DNA of 64,000 nt, taken from the NCBI GenBank assembly GCA_029265355.1, contig JAJUJL010000007.1, positions 1-64,000 of the forward strand. Reading direction: 5' to 3'. This DNA is from Chloroflexota bacterium (GTDB lineage: Bacteria > Chloroflexota > Anaerolineae > Anaerolineales > UBA4823). Of the stretch, positions 1 through 7,860 are shown one piece after another (within the stretch, counting starts at the first letter, position 1; the number at the start of each line of letters is the position of its first letter). The position numbers and the translations under genes were made by a program. The notes under the pieces were generated by a model, which did not search any database, was not told the origin of the DNA, and saw nothing but the letters and a program-made list of their open reading frames with translations.

Positions 1-131
1 GGGGGGGTTGTTTTTTTTTTGGGTTTTTTTTTTTTTACATCATTTAAAAATTTTAATTATTTTTTATTTTTTTTCTTTATCTGTGTTGTTTTTTTTTTGG
101 GGTTTTTGGGGGGGCCCCCCCCCCCAAAAAC
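1..131. other. Homopolymer-rich low-complexity end
   Basis: The first ~131 bases are runs of T and G ending in a G7-C13 stretch, utterly unlike the GC-rich coding sequence that follows. This looks like a sequencing or assembly artefact at a contig end rather than biology. Bases 132-224 look like ordinary sequence, but I see no gene in them. Confidence 0.6.
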
Positions 132-224
132 ACCCCCAACCTCACCTGAAGGGCGTAACTCCCACTTTATTCAGTATAGAGCATAAGTAACCTGAAATCA
201 ATGGGTGATTCGACCACCACAGGG

Positions 225-1373
225 TTACTGCGCAGATTTCACCTCATCCCACAGGCGCTGGTAGAGCGCTTCCGCCTCCCCCACCGGGCGGATGTACTGC
301 AGGCGATCCAGCACCTCTTGCGGCGGGTAGACAATGGGATCGGAGAGGAACTCCTCCCCCAACTCAGCCTCCGCCGCCTGGTTGGGGCTGGCATAGTAGT
401 TGTACTGCGAGATCATGGCGCCAATGTCGGGACGCAGGATGAAATCGATGAACATCTCCGCCGCCAACTTCTGCTCGGGTGTCGCGTTGTAGGGCACGCA
501 CATATTGTCCACCCAGATCACGCCGCCCTCGCGCGGAATGGTGTACTCCAGGTTCGGGTTATCCTCCTGCACCTGCAGAAAGTCGCCGTTCCAGCCGTGC
601 GCCATCATGTTCTCGCCGGAGGCCACCAGATCCTCGAAGGTGTCGCTGTCGTAACCGGCCAGGCCGGGTTTGGCGCGGATCAGCAGGTCGCGCGCATCCT
701 TCAATTGGGCTTCATCGGTGGTGTTGATATCGAAGCCCAGGAAGAGCAGCGCGGCGGAAAAGGCTTCGCGGGGATCGTCCAGCATGGTCACGCGCCCGTA
801 GGTAGGGGAGGCGGGGTCCGGGTTGAAAATCACCGACCAGGATTCAGGCCGTTCCACCTGCAGCGGATCGTAGCCGATGCCGGTGGTGCCCCACTGGTAA
901 GCCGCGCAGTAGGTGTTGCCTGGGTCGTAGGGCAGCTCGCGGAAGCGCGGCGCCAGGTTGACGATGTTGGGGATGTTCGCCAGGTCGAGCTTTGCGATCA
1001 GCCCCTGCTCGATCATGATGCCGACGTTGTAATCCGAGATAAACATCAGGGCATAGCCGCTGGCGCCGCCCTGCAGCTTGGCGAGCACTTCTTCGTTGCT
1101 GGAGATGTTATCTTCGATGACGTGGATGCCGGTCTCCTGCTCGAAGAGCGAGTACACTTCGGGGTCGATGTACTCCGTCCACTGCAGCACGACGATCTCC
1201 TGAGCGGGCGCAACTGCCGCAGGCGGCTGAGTGGGTGCGGGAGTGGGCGCGGCTCTTGGCGCGCTGGGCTGTGTGGCTTGGGGTAGCTCGGCGGTCGACG
1301 CCGCGCCGCCGCACGCGGCGAGCAGGACACTGGCGATGACGAGCAAAATGAAGGATCGATTCTTTTTTATCAC
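225..1373 (-). CDS. potD: Polyamine ABC transporter substrate-binding lipoprotein (PotD-like)
   Basis: This is the extracellular solute-binding lipoprotein of a spermidine/putrescine importer and captures polyamine outside the membrane for PotBC. From the GTG at 1373 it is 382 aa, preceded by AAAGGAGA at good spacing; a longer open frame to 1478 lacks a ribosome site and would bury the signal peptide. Residues 2-21 form a lysine-rich n-region, hydrophobic core and lipobox LLAAC with Cys21 as lipidation site, followed by a Pro/Ala/Thr linker. The mature domain begins VVLQWTEYIDPEVYSLFEQ, as in PotD-type family 1 binding proteins. It is the last gene of potABCD, 145 bp after potC, and that gap may carry its own regulatory signal. 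Exact substrate (spermidine, putrescine or other) is inferred from family and context. Confidence 0.88.
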   Translation of the reverse strand: MIKKNRSFILLVIASVLLAACGGAASTAELPQATQPSAPRAAPTPAPTQPPAAVAPAQEIVVLQWTEYIDPEVYSLFEQETGIHVIEDNISSNEEVLAKLQGGASGYALMFISDYNVGIMIEQGLIAKLDLANIPNIVNLAPRFRELPYDPGNTYCAAYQWGTTGIGYDPLQVERPESWSVIFNPDPASPTYGRVTMLDDPREAFSAALLFLGFDINTTDEAQLKDARDLLIRAKPGLAGYDSDTFEDLVASGENMMAHGWNGDFLQVQEDNPNLEYTIPREGGVIWVDNMCVPYNATPEQKLAAEMFIDFILRPDIGAMISQYNYYASPNQAAEAELGEEFLSDPIVYPPQEVLDRLQYIRPVGEAEALYQRLWDEVKSAQ

Positions 1374-1518
1374 GCTAATTTCTCCTTTATAAAATCTGGC
1401 ACTGCGAGCGAGCGTTCTCCAGCGAGCGAAGCGATCTCCCCACCGGCCAGGAGTTTGCCACGCTGCGCTCGACTGCAACGCTCTTCGCAGCCCTGGTCGT
1501 GGTCAGCTCCCGATGCAA

Positions 1519-2403
1519 TTACACACCCAGTTCACCAGCCGGATTCTTCTCACCGCGCCGGGCGAACAGCGAAACAAAAACCAGGAGCAGAGAGAACGCC
1601 AGCATGAGCGTCGAGACGGCGTTGATTTTGGGCGTGACGCCCTTCTTGATCATGCCAAAGACGCGCACCGGCAGGGTGTTGAAACCCGCCCCGCTGGTAA
1701 AGAAGGTGATGACAAAGTCATCCAGGGAAAGGGTGAACGCCAGCAGCGCCCCACCAACGATGCCGGGCATCATCAACGGCAGGGTCACCCGCCAGAATGT
1801 CTGCCATGAGTTGGCGTACAGGTCGCTGGCAGCTTCTTCCAGCGTGGGATCCATCTGCGCCAGGCGAGCGCGCACCACCACCGCCACGAACGAAATATTG
1901 AACGCCACATGCCCGATGATCACCGAGTAGGGCACCGCCAGGCGTAGCCCGAACAGCTCCAGCCGCCAGGGCTCGAAACCGAGGCCGCTCTGATTGAAGA
2001 AGATCAGCAGCATGATCGCCATAGCAATATCGGGGATGATGATCGGCAGGTAGAGCAAAGCATCCACCGCCAGGCGACCAGCGAAACGGTAGCGTTCCAT
2101 AGCGACCGCCGCCAGCGTGCCAAGCACAGTGGAGATGAGCGTGGAGACGCCCGCGACGAACAGGCTGTTCCACAGCGCCAGGATCACCTGGTCGTCTGCC
2201 AGCATCTCGCCGTACCAGCGGGTAGAAAAGCCCGCCCACTGTGTGACCGAGCGCGAATCGTTGAACGAGAATACCACCAGGATCAAGATCGGCAGGTACA
2301 GGAACAGGTAGCTGAGAAAGCCATAGGAAGACAGAGAGAAACTTGACAGGCGGGCGCTCCACCTGGCCCAGGTGGAGCTGCGCGGGAAGCTGCGGGCGCT
2401 CAC
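1519..2403 (-). CDS. potC: Polyamine ABC transporter permease PotC
   Basis: This is the second transmembrane subunit of the polyamine importer, 294 aa from a GTG at 2403 whose GTGA overlaps the potB stop, so translation is likely coupled. The first membrane segment is near residues 20-45 (FLSYLFLYLPILILVVFSFN). The binding-protein-dependent permease EAA loop that docks on PotA is visible as EEAASDLYANSWQTFWRVTLP. Five to six hydrophobic helices follow the usual PotC pattern and the length is typical. An upstream in-frame extension inside potB is not used because it is not membrane-like and has no ribosome site. Confidence 0.88.
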   Translation of the reverse strand: MSARSFPRSSTWARWSARLSSFSLSSYGFLSYLFLYLPILILVVFSFNDSRSVTQWAGFSTRWYGEMLADDQVILALWNSLFVAGVSTLISTVLGTLAAVAMERYRFAGRLAVDALLYLPIIIPDIAMAIMLLIFFNQSGLGFEPWRLELFGLRLAVPYSVIIGHVAFNISFVAVVVRARLAQMDPTLEEAASDLYANSWQTFWRVTLPLMMPGIVGGALLAFTLSLDDFVITFFTSGAGFNTLPVRVFGMIKKGVTPKINAVSTLMLAFSLLLVFVSLFARRGEKNPAGELGV

Positions 2404-3308
2404 AGGTCGACCTCCGACCTGGCGGTGCGCGCCTGCGAATGCGTTGCCGAGCGGAAATAGATCAGCGTTGCCGCCAGCATCACCGCCATCATCAGGATCG
2501 ACAGCGCCGAGCCGAACGGCCAATCCCGAGCGGTCAGGAACTGGTTGCTGATCACATTGCCGATCATCAGCGATTTTCCGCCGCCCAGTATAGCGGGGAT
2601 GACAAAAGCGCCCAGGGAAGGGATGAACACCAGCATCGCGCCGGCGACTACGCCTGGCAACGACAGCGGCCAGATGACGCGCAGGAAGACACGCGAGCGC
2701 GGGGCGTACAGGTCGCTGGCGGCTTCCAGCAGGCTGCGATCCAGGCGCTCCAGGGCGGCGTAGATCGGCAGCACCATGTCCGGCAGCCAGCCGTACACCA
2801 GCCCCAGGACGATGGCGAAATCGTTGCCAAACAGCGGCAGCGGCTGCTGGATGACGCCCAGGGCGAGCAGTGTGCCGTTGATCAGCCCTGTGTTGGTGCG
2901 CAGGATGGTCAGCCAGGCGTAGGTGCGGATCAAGAAGTTGGTCCAGAAAGGCACCATCAGAGCCAGCAGCAGGGCGTAGCGCAGGCGCTGCGGGCGGGTG
3001 GCGATGAAATACGCCAGCGGGAAACCCAGCAGCAGGCAGATGGCGGTGGTCAGTATGGCGATGTAAAGCGAGCGCAGGAACGTGCTCAAGTAGAGCGGGT
3101 CGATCACGCGAGCGTAGTTGCTCAGCGTGAACACAGCTTTCACCCCGCCATAGGTGGCGCCTTGCATGAATGAGAAAGCCAGGACGATGAAGAGCGGCGC
3201 AATGAAAAACAGGAGCAGCCAGCCCACGGCCGGGAGCAGCAGCAGCCAGGCAGACAGCGCGGGATAGCGGCGGAGAGTTTTGGCGATGTGCATGGATTCT
3301 TCAATCAC
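2400..3308 (-). CDS. potB: Polyamine ABC transporter permease PotB
   Basis: This is the first transmembrane subunit of the importer, 302 aa. It starts with a membrane segment (ALSAWLLLLPAVGWLLLFFI) and contains the EAA-type coupling loop LLEAASDLYAPRSRVFLRV that contacts the ATPase. The GTG at 3308 lies 6 bp after the potA stop; an ATG at 3293 five codons in is equally possible, since neither has a strong Shine-Dalgarno. The 3' end overlaps potC by 4 bp. It pairs with PotC to form the membrane channel of the polyamine uptake complex. Confidence 0.86.
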   Translation of the reverse strand: MIEESMHIAKTLRRYPALSAWLLLLPAVGWLLLFFIAPLFIVLAFSFMQGATYGGVKAVFTLSNYARVIDPLYLSTFLRSLYIAILTTAICLLLGFPLAYFIATRPQRLRYALLLALMVPFWTNFLIRTYAWLTILRTNTGLINGTLLALGVIQQPLPLFGNDFAIVLGLVYGWLPDMVLPIYAALERLDRSLLEAASDLYAPRSRVFLRVIWPLSLPGVVAGAMLVFIPSLGAFVIPAILGGGKSLMIGNVISNQFLTARDWPFGSALSILMMAVMLAATLIYFRSATHSQARTARSEVDL

Positions 3309-3314
3309 CCATCA

Positions 3315-4397
3315 CTATTCAGCGAAGGCTTTGCAGGCGTGCACTGGCCAGCTCAGCGTGACCAGGTCGCCAGACTGGAAGCGCATCTGCGGAGAGACCG
3401 CTGCGTTCTGCTGGCGAGCCATCACCTGCTGACCATCCTGCAAGCGCACCAGGTAGGTGGTGCTCGAGCCGGTGTAAACCACATCCACCACCCGCCCCGC
3501 CAGGGTGTTGCCATCCGGTTGAGCCTGGCGGTCGAGGAGCACCTTTTCGGGGCGGAAGGCCACCGTCACCTGCTGCCCAAGGCGCACGCCGTTGACGGTC
3601 AGGGCGCGCACCGGCTGCTGGGCGCCGCGAATCTGCACCGCCGCCTCGCCGTTGGCAAGTCCGGTGACCAGTCCATCCAGGTGATTGGTGTCTCCGATAA
3701 AATCCGATACGAAGCGGGTCTGAGGCGCTTCGTACACTTCCTGGGGCGATCCGACCTGCAGTAGGCTGCCTTTGTGCATCACACCAATGCGGTCCGACAT
3801 GGTCAGGGCTTCTTCCTGGTCGTGCGTGACGTAGATGAAGGTGATACCCACCTGGTGCTGCAAAGCTTTCAATTCCACCTGCATGGCTTTGCGCAGCTTG
3901 AGGTCCAGGGCGCCCAGGGGTTCATCCAGCAGCAGCACTTTGGGACGGTTGACCAGGGCGCGCGCCAGGGCGACGCGCTGCTGCTGGCCGCCGGAGAGCT
4001 GTCCGGGTTTGCGGTTGCCCAGGCCGGATAGATGCACCATTTCCAGCGCCTCGCCGACGCGGCGCTGGATCTCGCGGCGCGGCACGCCGCTCATTTCCAG
4101 GCCGAAAGCCACGTTTTGCGCCACGCTCATGTGGGGAAACAGCGCATAGTGCTGGAAGACGGTGTTGACAGGTCGTCGGTTGGCAGGCAGGTAGCCTTGC
4201 TCATTTCCCCCGATAAAAATTTCGCCGGCTGACGGCATCTCGAACCCGGCGATCAAGCGCAGGGTAGTCGTCTTGCCGCAGCCGGAAGGGCCCAGCAGCG
4301 AGAAAAATTCGCCATCGGCGATGCGCAGCGACAGGCGGTTGACCGCCGTCACACTGCCAAAATGCTTGCTGACCTCTTTAAGTTCGACCGCATACAA
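3315..4397 (-). CDS. potA: Polyamine ABC transporter ATPase PotA
   Basis: This is the cytoplasmic ATPase that powers polyamine import, 360 aa. Walker A is [10 protein letters not shown] (about residues 37-46), the signature is LSGGQQQR, Walker B is [12 protein letters not shown] and the switch His lies in THDQEEAL. After residue ~240 a C-terminal TOBE-like domain ([10 protein letters not shown]) marks the PotA/MalK-type subfamily. The start is a TTG at 4397 with GAAGGAG eight bases upstream. It is the first gene of the potABCD operon, and the 370-bp gap before it holds an interspersed repeat and the terminator of the upstream regulator gene. Confidence 0.9.
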   Translation of the reverse strand: MYAVELKEVSKHFGSVTAVNRLSLRIADGEFFSLLGPSGCGKTTTLRLIAGFEMPSAGEIFIGGNEQGYLPANRRPVNTVFQHYALFPHMSVAQNVAFGLEMSGVPRREIQRRVGEALEMVHLSGLGNRKPGQLSGGQQQRVALARALVNRPKVLLLDEPLGALDLKLRKAMQVELKALQHQVGITFIYVTHDQEEALTMSDRIGVMHKGSLLQVGSPQEVYEAPQTRFVSDFIGDTNHLDGLVTGLANGEAAVQIRGAQQPVRALTVNGVRLGQQVTVAFRPEKVLLDRQAQPDGNTLAGRVVDVVYTGSSTTYLVRLQDGQQVMARQQNAAVSPQMRFQSGDLVTLSWPVHACKAFAE

Positions 4398-4410
4398 TGC
4401 TCCGATCTCC

Positions 4411-4510
4411 TTCTAGATGTGTCATTCTGAGCGAAGCGAGGCATCTCGCCTCTCAGCTTGAGAGACCCTTCGGTCGCGGTGCGAAGCCCGTCTTCGTCCG
4501 CTCCTGCAGG
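4411..4510. repeat. Interspersed intergenic repeat (type B)
   Basis: This stretch begins TGTCATTCTGAGCGAAGCGA and contains short inverted segments (GAGGCATCTCGCCTC). Related sequences occur at 37958-38040, 44803-44865 and 47462-47525. It resembles the widespread 'cattctgagcgaag' class of dispersed bacterial palindromes. The remainder of the 4398-4770 gap holds one terminator and no convincing gene. Confidence 0.55.
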
Positions 4511-4635
4511 GCGACTCCCAGTGTAGTCTCTGCAAAACGCCTTGCGCGGTCCATAAGATGCGCCAGGCCCGTTCCTGAGCGCTCGCCGTTTGTCCACGGT
4601 GCGAAATTTGCCGCGCAACCGGTTGAAATCAGCAC

Positions 4636-4664
4636 AAAAGACCTGCCGTTTTTCCTTGCAGGTC
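4636..4664 (-). terminator. Intrinsic terminator of the Lrp/AsnC gene
   Basis: On the minus strand GACCTGC and GCAGGTC form a 7-bp stem with an 11-nt loop, followed directly by TTTT. It lies ~105 bp beyond the regulator's stop codon and upstream of potA, so it should separate the two transcription units. Confidence 0.55.
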
Positions 4665-4770
4665 TCCAGGTGCTGGTTTCTGCAAAGCTGCTCCGGCATC
4701 AAAATTCCGGAAACGGGGAGCAGCCCCACCCATCACGCTGACCAAGCGCGACGTGTATACAGGATGTGTG

Positions 4771-5220
4771 CTAAGCCTCGACGCCCGGCGCGCCGTGCGC
4801 CATTTTGTAGGTGCGCAAGGTAATGAAGGTTTGCGTGCGCACCACGCCGGGCACGCGCAGCAGCCGGTCGTTCAAGAAGGTTGCCAGGTGATCGCGGTCG
4901 CGGCACTGCACCTCGACCCACAGGTCGAACTCACCGGAAACCATGATCAAATAGGTGACTTCTGGAAATTCAGCGATCGCTCGAGCGACTTCTTCCACCC
5001 TGGCGGGTTGCACGGTAACACCCACTACGGCCGGAGTGTGCAGGCCAATGGCTGCCGGATCCACTATGCCGACGATGTGCAACACCCCGTCTTCCACCAG
5101 GCGCGCGACGCGGTTGCGCACCGTGCCTTCCGATACGCCCAGGGCGTGGGCGATCTCAGTGAACGGCTTGCGTCCATCCCGTTGAAGCATGTCAAGAATC
5201 GCGTGGTCGATTTTATCCAT
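4771..5220 (-). CDS. Lrp/AsnC family transcriptional regulator
   Basis: This is a 149-aa leucine-responsive-type regulator. Residues 1-60 are the AsnC helix-turn-helix (start MDKIDHAILDMLQRDGR, recognition region GVSEGTVRNRVARLVEDG). Residues ~65-149 are the RAM ligand/oligomerisation domain, with VSGEFDLWVEVQCRD and a C-terminal GVVRTQTFITLRTYK. The ATG at 5220 is chosen because AAGGTG lies just upstream; an in-frame GTG two codons earlier is the alternative. Family members sense amino acids and control their metabolism or transport. Its position upstream of potABCD on the same strand, separated by a terminator, suggests but does not prove control of that operon. Confidence 0.87.
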   Translation of the reverse strand: MDKIDHAILDMLQRDGRKPFTEIAHALGVSEGTVRNRVARLVEDGVLHIVGIVDPAAIGLHTPAVVGVTVQPARVEEVARAIAEFPEVTYLIMVSGEFDLWVEVQCRDRDHLATFLNDRLLRVPGVVRTQTFITLRTYKMAHGAPGVEA

Positions 5221-5303
5221 AAGCACCTTGCACTCGAGCAGGAAAATTATAAAGGCAATAGCCCAAAAATCAAGGTTTGAGCATGGATTTGTCCGGCTTG
5301 TGG

Positions 5304-5309
5304 TACAAT
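5304..5309 (+). promoter_or_regulatory. Candidate -10 box, probable leaderless mRNA
   Basis: TACAAT ends 8 bases before the ATG at 5318 and no Shine-Dalgarno precedes that ATG. Transcription would begin at or almost at the start codon. No good -35 box is visible. Confidence 0.35.
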
Positions 5310-5317
5310 TTTCTAGT

Positions 5318-5800
5318 ATGGATCAGCCTCAGCCCCCTGCGCCACAACTATCTCACATCGAGACCCCATCCCAGGAGAAGCAGTCCAGCCAGCGCAGCGC
5401 CATCATCGGCGCTGCAGTGGTGGCCATAATTCTGCTGGCGGGTTTGTTCGTCAGCATCTGGGCGCTGACTCTGCCGAGCACAGACACTGCCAAGATTCGC
5501 GATATCTTCATCATCTTCATGGCGTTGGAATCGCTGCTGTTCATGCTGGTGCTGGTCATCCTGATCGTGCAGATCGCCCGCCTGATCAACTTGCTGCAGA
5601 ACGAAATCAAGCCCATCCTGGACTCGACCAACGAGACCGTCAGCACACTGCGCGGCACCACCGCTTTCTTGAGCGATAACCTGGTCGAGCCGGTGATCAA
5701 GCTGAACGAGTACACAGCAGGCTTGCAGCAGTTGCTGGCGGTGTTGGGTCTGCTGCGCAAAAAACCGGGCAAATCCCCGAACAAAGGAGAAGGAGTGTAA
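5318..5800 (+). CDS. Small two-helix membrane protein, DUF948-like
   Basis: This 160-aa protein has a hydrophilic Pro/Gln-rich N-terminus (MDQPQPPAPQLSHIETPSQE), two membrane helices at about residues 25-45 and 60-85, then an amphipathic region with NEIKPILDSTNETVSTLRGT and a basic tail. This resembles the DUF948 group, small membrane proteins often encoded next to YtxH proteins. Exactly that pairing is seen here: the next gene starts 3 bp after its stop. The function of the pair is not known; an envelope or stress role is inferred from family behaviour. The start is placed at the ATG just after the TACAAT box. Confidence 0.7.
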   Translation: MDQPQPPAPQLSHIETPSQEKQSSQRSAIIGAAVVAIILLAGLFVSIWALTLPSTDTAKIRDIFIIFMALESLLFMLVLVILIVQIARLINLLQNEIKPILDSTNETVSTLRGTTAFLSDNLVEPVIKLNEYTAGLQQLLAVLGLLRKKPGKSPNKGEGV

Positions 5801-5803
5801 ACT

Positions 5804-6226
5804 ATGTCTGACCAAGATAGCAATTTCGGAACTTTCCTGGCGGGGTTTTTCATCGGCGGGCTGGTCGGCGCGGCGGTAGCGCTGCTGCTGGCCCCGCAAT
5901 CCGGCGAACAAACCCGCACCGTGATCCGTGAGAAGGGCATCGAGCTGCGCGATAAAGCCAGCGAGACCGCTGAAGAGGCGCGCACACGCGCTGAGAAAGC
6001 CGTTGAAGAGGCGAAGAAGAAAGCCGAGGCGGCTTACGAAGACGCTCGCAAGCGCGCCGAAGAGCTGGCCCACCTGACCCGCGAGCGAGCTGTGGAACTG
6101 CAGAGCAAGGGCGCCGAGGTGGTGGAAGAAGGCAAGCACCGCTTCGAAGAGGTGGTCGAGACTGGCAAGAAAGCTGTGCGCCGCAAGAGCGGCGAGGCAG
6201 CCGAGGGCGGCGAGACCGCGGTGTGA
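5804..6226 (+). CDS. YtxH domain protein
   Basis: This is a 140-aa protein with the YtxH signature near residues 7-35: a glycine-rich membrane helix (FLAGFFIGGLVGAAVALLLA) followed by PQSGEQTR. The rest is a long charged Ala/Glu/Lys helix, probably coiled coil, with repeated EEAKKKAEAAYEDARKRAEE-like segments. YtxH proteins are small membrane-tethered general-stress proteins of unknown molecular function. It is co-transcribed with the preceding gene (AAGGAGAAGGAG ahead of its ATG) and is closed by the hairpin terminator at 6264. Confidence 0.85.
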   Translation: MSDQDSNFGTFLAGFFIGGLVGAAVALLLAPQSGEQTRTVIREKGIELRDKASETAEEARTRAEKAVEEAKKKAEAAYEDARKRAEELAHLTRERAVELQSKGAEVVEEGKHRFEEVVETGKKAVRRKSGEAAEGGETAV

Positions 6227-6263
6227 CTGGTAGGGCAAGCTGTCGGCTTGCCCCTGTGATCAG

Positions 6264-6292
6264 GGCCGGCTAACAGCCGGCCTTACTTTTTT
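6264..6292 (+). terminator. Intrinsic terminator after ytxH-type gene
   Basis: GGCCGGCT-AAC-AGCCGGCC forms an 8-bp stem followed by TTACTTTTTTT on the plus strand. A second inverted repeat, GGGCAAGC/GCTTGCCC, lies just upstream (6232-6252). The T tract overlaps the stop of the convergent minus-strand gene. Confidence 0.75.
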
Positions 6293-7860
6293 TCCAACTC
6301 AGCCAGTACGGCTGGCAGGCTGTCCAGCACATCCCCGGCCAGAACGGCCGCGGTGGAGCCCAGGCGCCGGGCGGCAGACAGGCCACACTCGGCATGCAGC
6401 CAGGCTGCGGCTGCAGCCGCTTCGAAGGCTGGCACGCCCTGGGCGCGCAGGCCGACGACCAGCCCAGCCAGCACATCTCCGCTGCCAGCCCGCGCCAGCG
6501 CTGCGGAGGCGACCGGTATCACCGCTGTGCGCCCATCCGGCGCTGCCACCAGAGAAAACGCTCCCTTGAGAATGACCACGTGCCCCCAGCGCTGCGCCCA
6601 GGCCTGGGCAGTTTCCAGGCGGTGGGCCTGAATGTCTGCGACTTTCAATCCGGTCAACACCGCCATCTCGCCGGGGTGCGGGGTGAGCACCGCTGTTCCT
6701 GGCAGGCGTGTGTGCCAGTCGGGCAGCCTTGCCAGCAGCTTGAGCCCATCGGCGTCGAAGACCAGCGGCGGCAAGCTTTCGATCTCAAGCAGGTTTACGA
6801 CGAATTGCGCCGTGGACTGTTCTAAGCCGAAACCCGGCCCAACCAACAGCGCCGTGGCGCGTCCCAGCTCCTCTTGCAAGGCGGCAGCCGCCTCGCCAGA
6901 GATAAAGCCAGCCTCGTGCGGCAGCGGTATCCAGGTGGCCTCGGGGAAGACGCCCGCCAGGGCGGCGTGCAGCGGGGCAGGCACTGCCAGGGTGACCAGC
7001 CCGGCGCCGCTGCGATAGGCCGCCTGTCCTGCCAGCCAGGCTGCGCCGGTGTAACTGATCGAGCCGGCTGCCACCACCGCCGTTCCGAAAGTGCCCTTGT
7101 GGGCGTCCGCCGGGCGCGGCGGCAGGCGCTCTTTCACCCAGGCGGCATCCACCACGAAATTGCGCAGCGCTTGCCAGGCTGGCAAGGCATGCCCGGCAGC
7201 GATGAACGCTTCCAGGCCAATATCCACCAGCTCCAGTTCGCCAGTGTAGCGGGCTGCCGGGAAAGCCAGCAAGCCGCTTTTCACCGCCGCCATGGTGACG
7301 GTCAGGTCAGCCGCCAGGCACTCGTCCGCGGCCGAACCGCTGTCGCAGTCCACGCCAGAGGGGCAGTCCACCGCCACCACCGCCGGACGATGGGGCAGGC
7401 GCGGCAGGATGCGCCCCACTTCCGCCAGGACCTGGGCGGCGCTGCCGCGCAGCGGCAGGCGAATGCCCGTGCCAAACACGCCATCCAGTAAAACTGTGCA
7501 CTCTGCCAGCCACTCCAGGAGCCGCCCCTGTTGGGCATCGGTCTCACCATCCGCCAATAAGCCGCCAGCGGCGAGGAAGCGCTGCACCAGCGGGTCATCC
7601 TGCGGGCGCGGTCGCGCCAGGTAGGCGCGCACCTGCCAGCCCCACTGCGCCAGGTAATCCAACGCCACCAGGGTATCGCCGCCGTTATTGCCCGAGCCAA
7701 CCAGCCCCAGCGCGTACCGCGGCGGGCGGGCGGCGTAACGGCGGTGCACCACTTCCGCCAGGCCGCGCCCGGCATGCTCCATCATGGCGGCGTAAGTGTG
7801 CCCGGCGGCATCCGCCGCCTTTTCAACGGCGATCATTTCAGCAACGCTGACGAATTTCAT
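6283..7860 (-). CDS. nnr: Bifunctional NAD(P)H-hydrate epimerase/dehydratase
   Basis: This 525-aa enzyme repairs damaged (hydrated) NADH/NADPH. The N-terminal half (about 1-215) is the YjeF_N/NnrE epimerase, with LVGSGNNGGDTLVALDYLAQ and VVAVDCPSGVDCDSG. The C-terminal half is the ribokinase-fold NnrD dehydratase, with GTAVVAAGSISYTGAAWLA, LTPHPGEMAVLTG and the nucleotide/catalytic loop ARAGSGDVLAGLVVG. The fused order is normal for bacteria. The start ATG at 7860 overlaps the AOR stop by 4 bp (ATGA), so it is probably translated by coupling. A longer frame inside the AOR gene is rejected. Confidence 0.92.
   Translation of the reverse strand: MKFVSVAEMIAVEKAADAAGHTYAAMMEHAGRGLAEVVHRRYAARPPRYALGLVGSGNNGGDTLVALDYLAQWGWQVRAYLARPRPQDDPLVQRFLAAGGLLADGETDAQQGRLLEWLAECTVLLDGVFGTGIRLPLRGSAAQVLAEVGRILPRLPHRPAVVAVDCPSGVDCDSGSAADECLAADLTVTMAAVKSGLLAFPAARYTGELELVDIGLEAFIAAGHALPAWQALRNFVVDAAWVKERLPPRPADAHKGTFGTAVVAAGSISYTGAAWLAGQAAYRSGAGLVTLAVPAPLHAALAGVFPEATWIPLPHEAGFISGEAAAALQEELGRATALLVGPGFGLEQSTAQFVVNLLEIESLPPLVFDADGLKLLARLPDWHTRLPGTAVLTPHPGEMAVLTGLKVADIQAHRLETAQAWAQRWGHVVILKGAFSLVAAPDGRTAVIPVASAALARAGSGDVLAGLVVGLRAQGVPAFEAAAAAAWLHAECGLSAARRLGSTAAVLAGDVLDSLPAVLAELEKK

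Noticed and set aside
1374-1478. Longer potD start
   Set aside because: The extension has no Shine-Dalgarno and would place ~35 charged residues before the lipoprotein signal.
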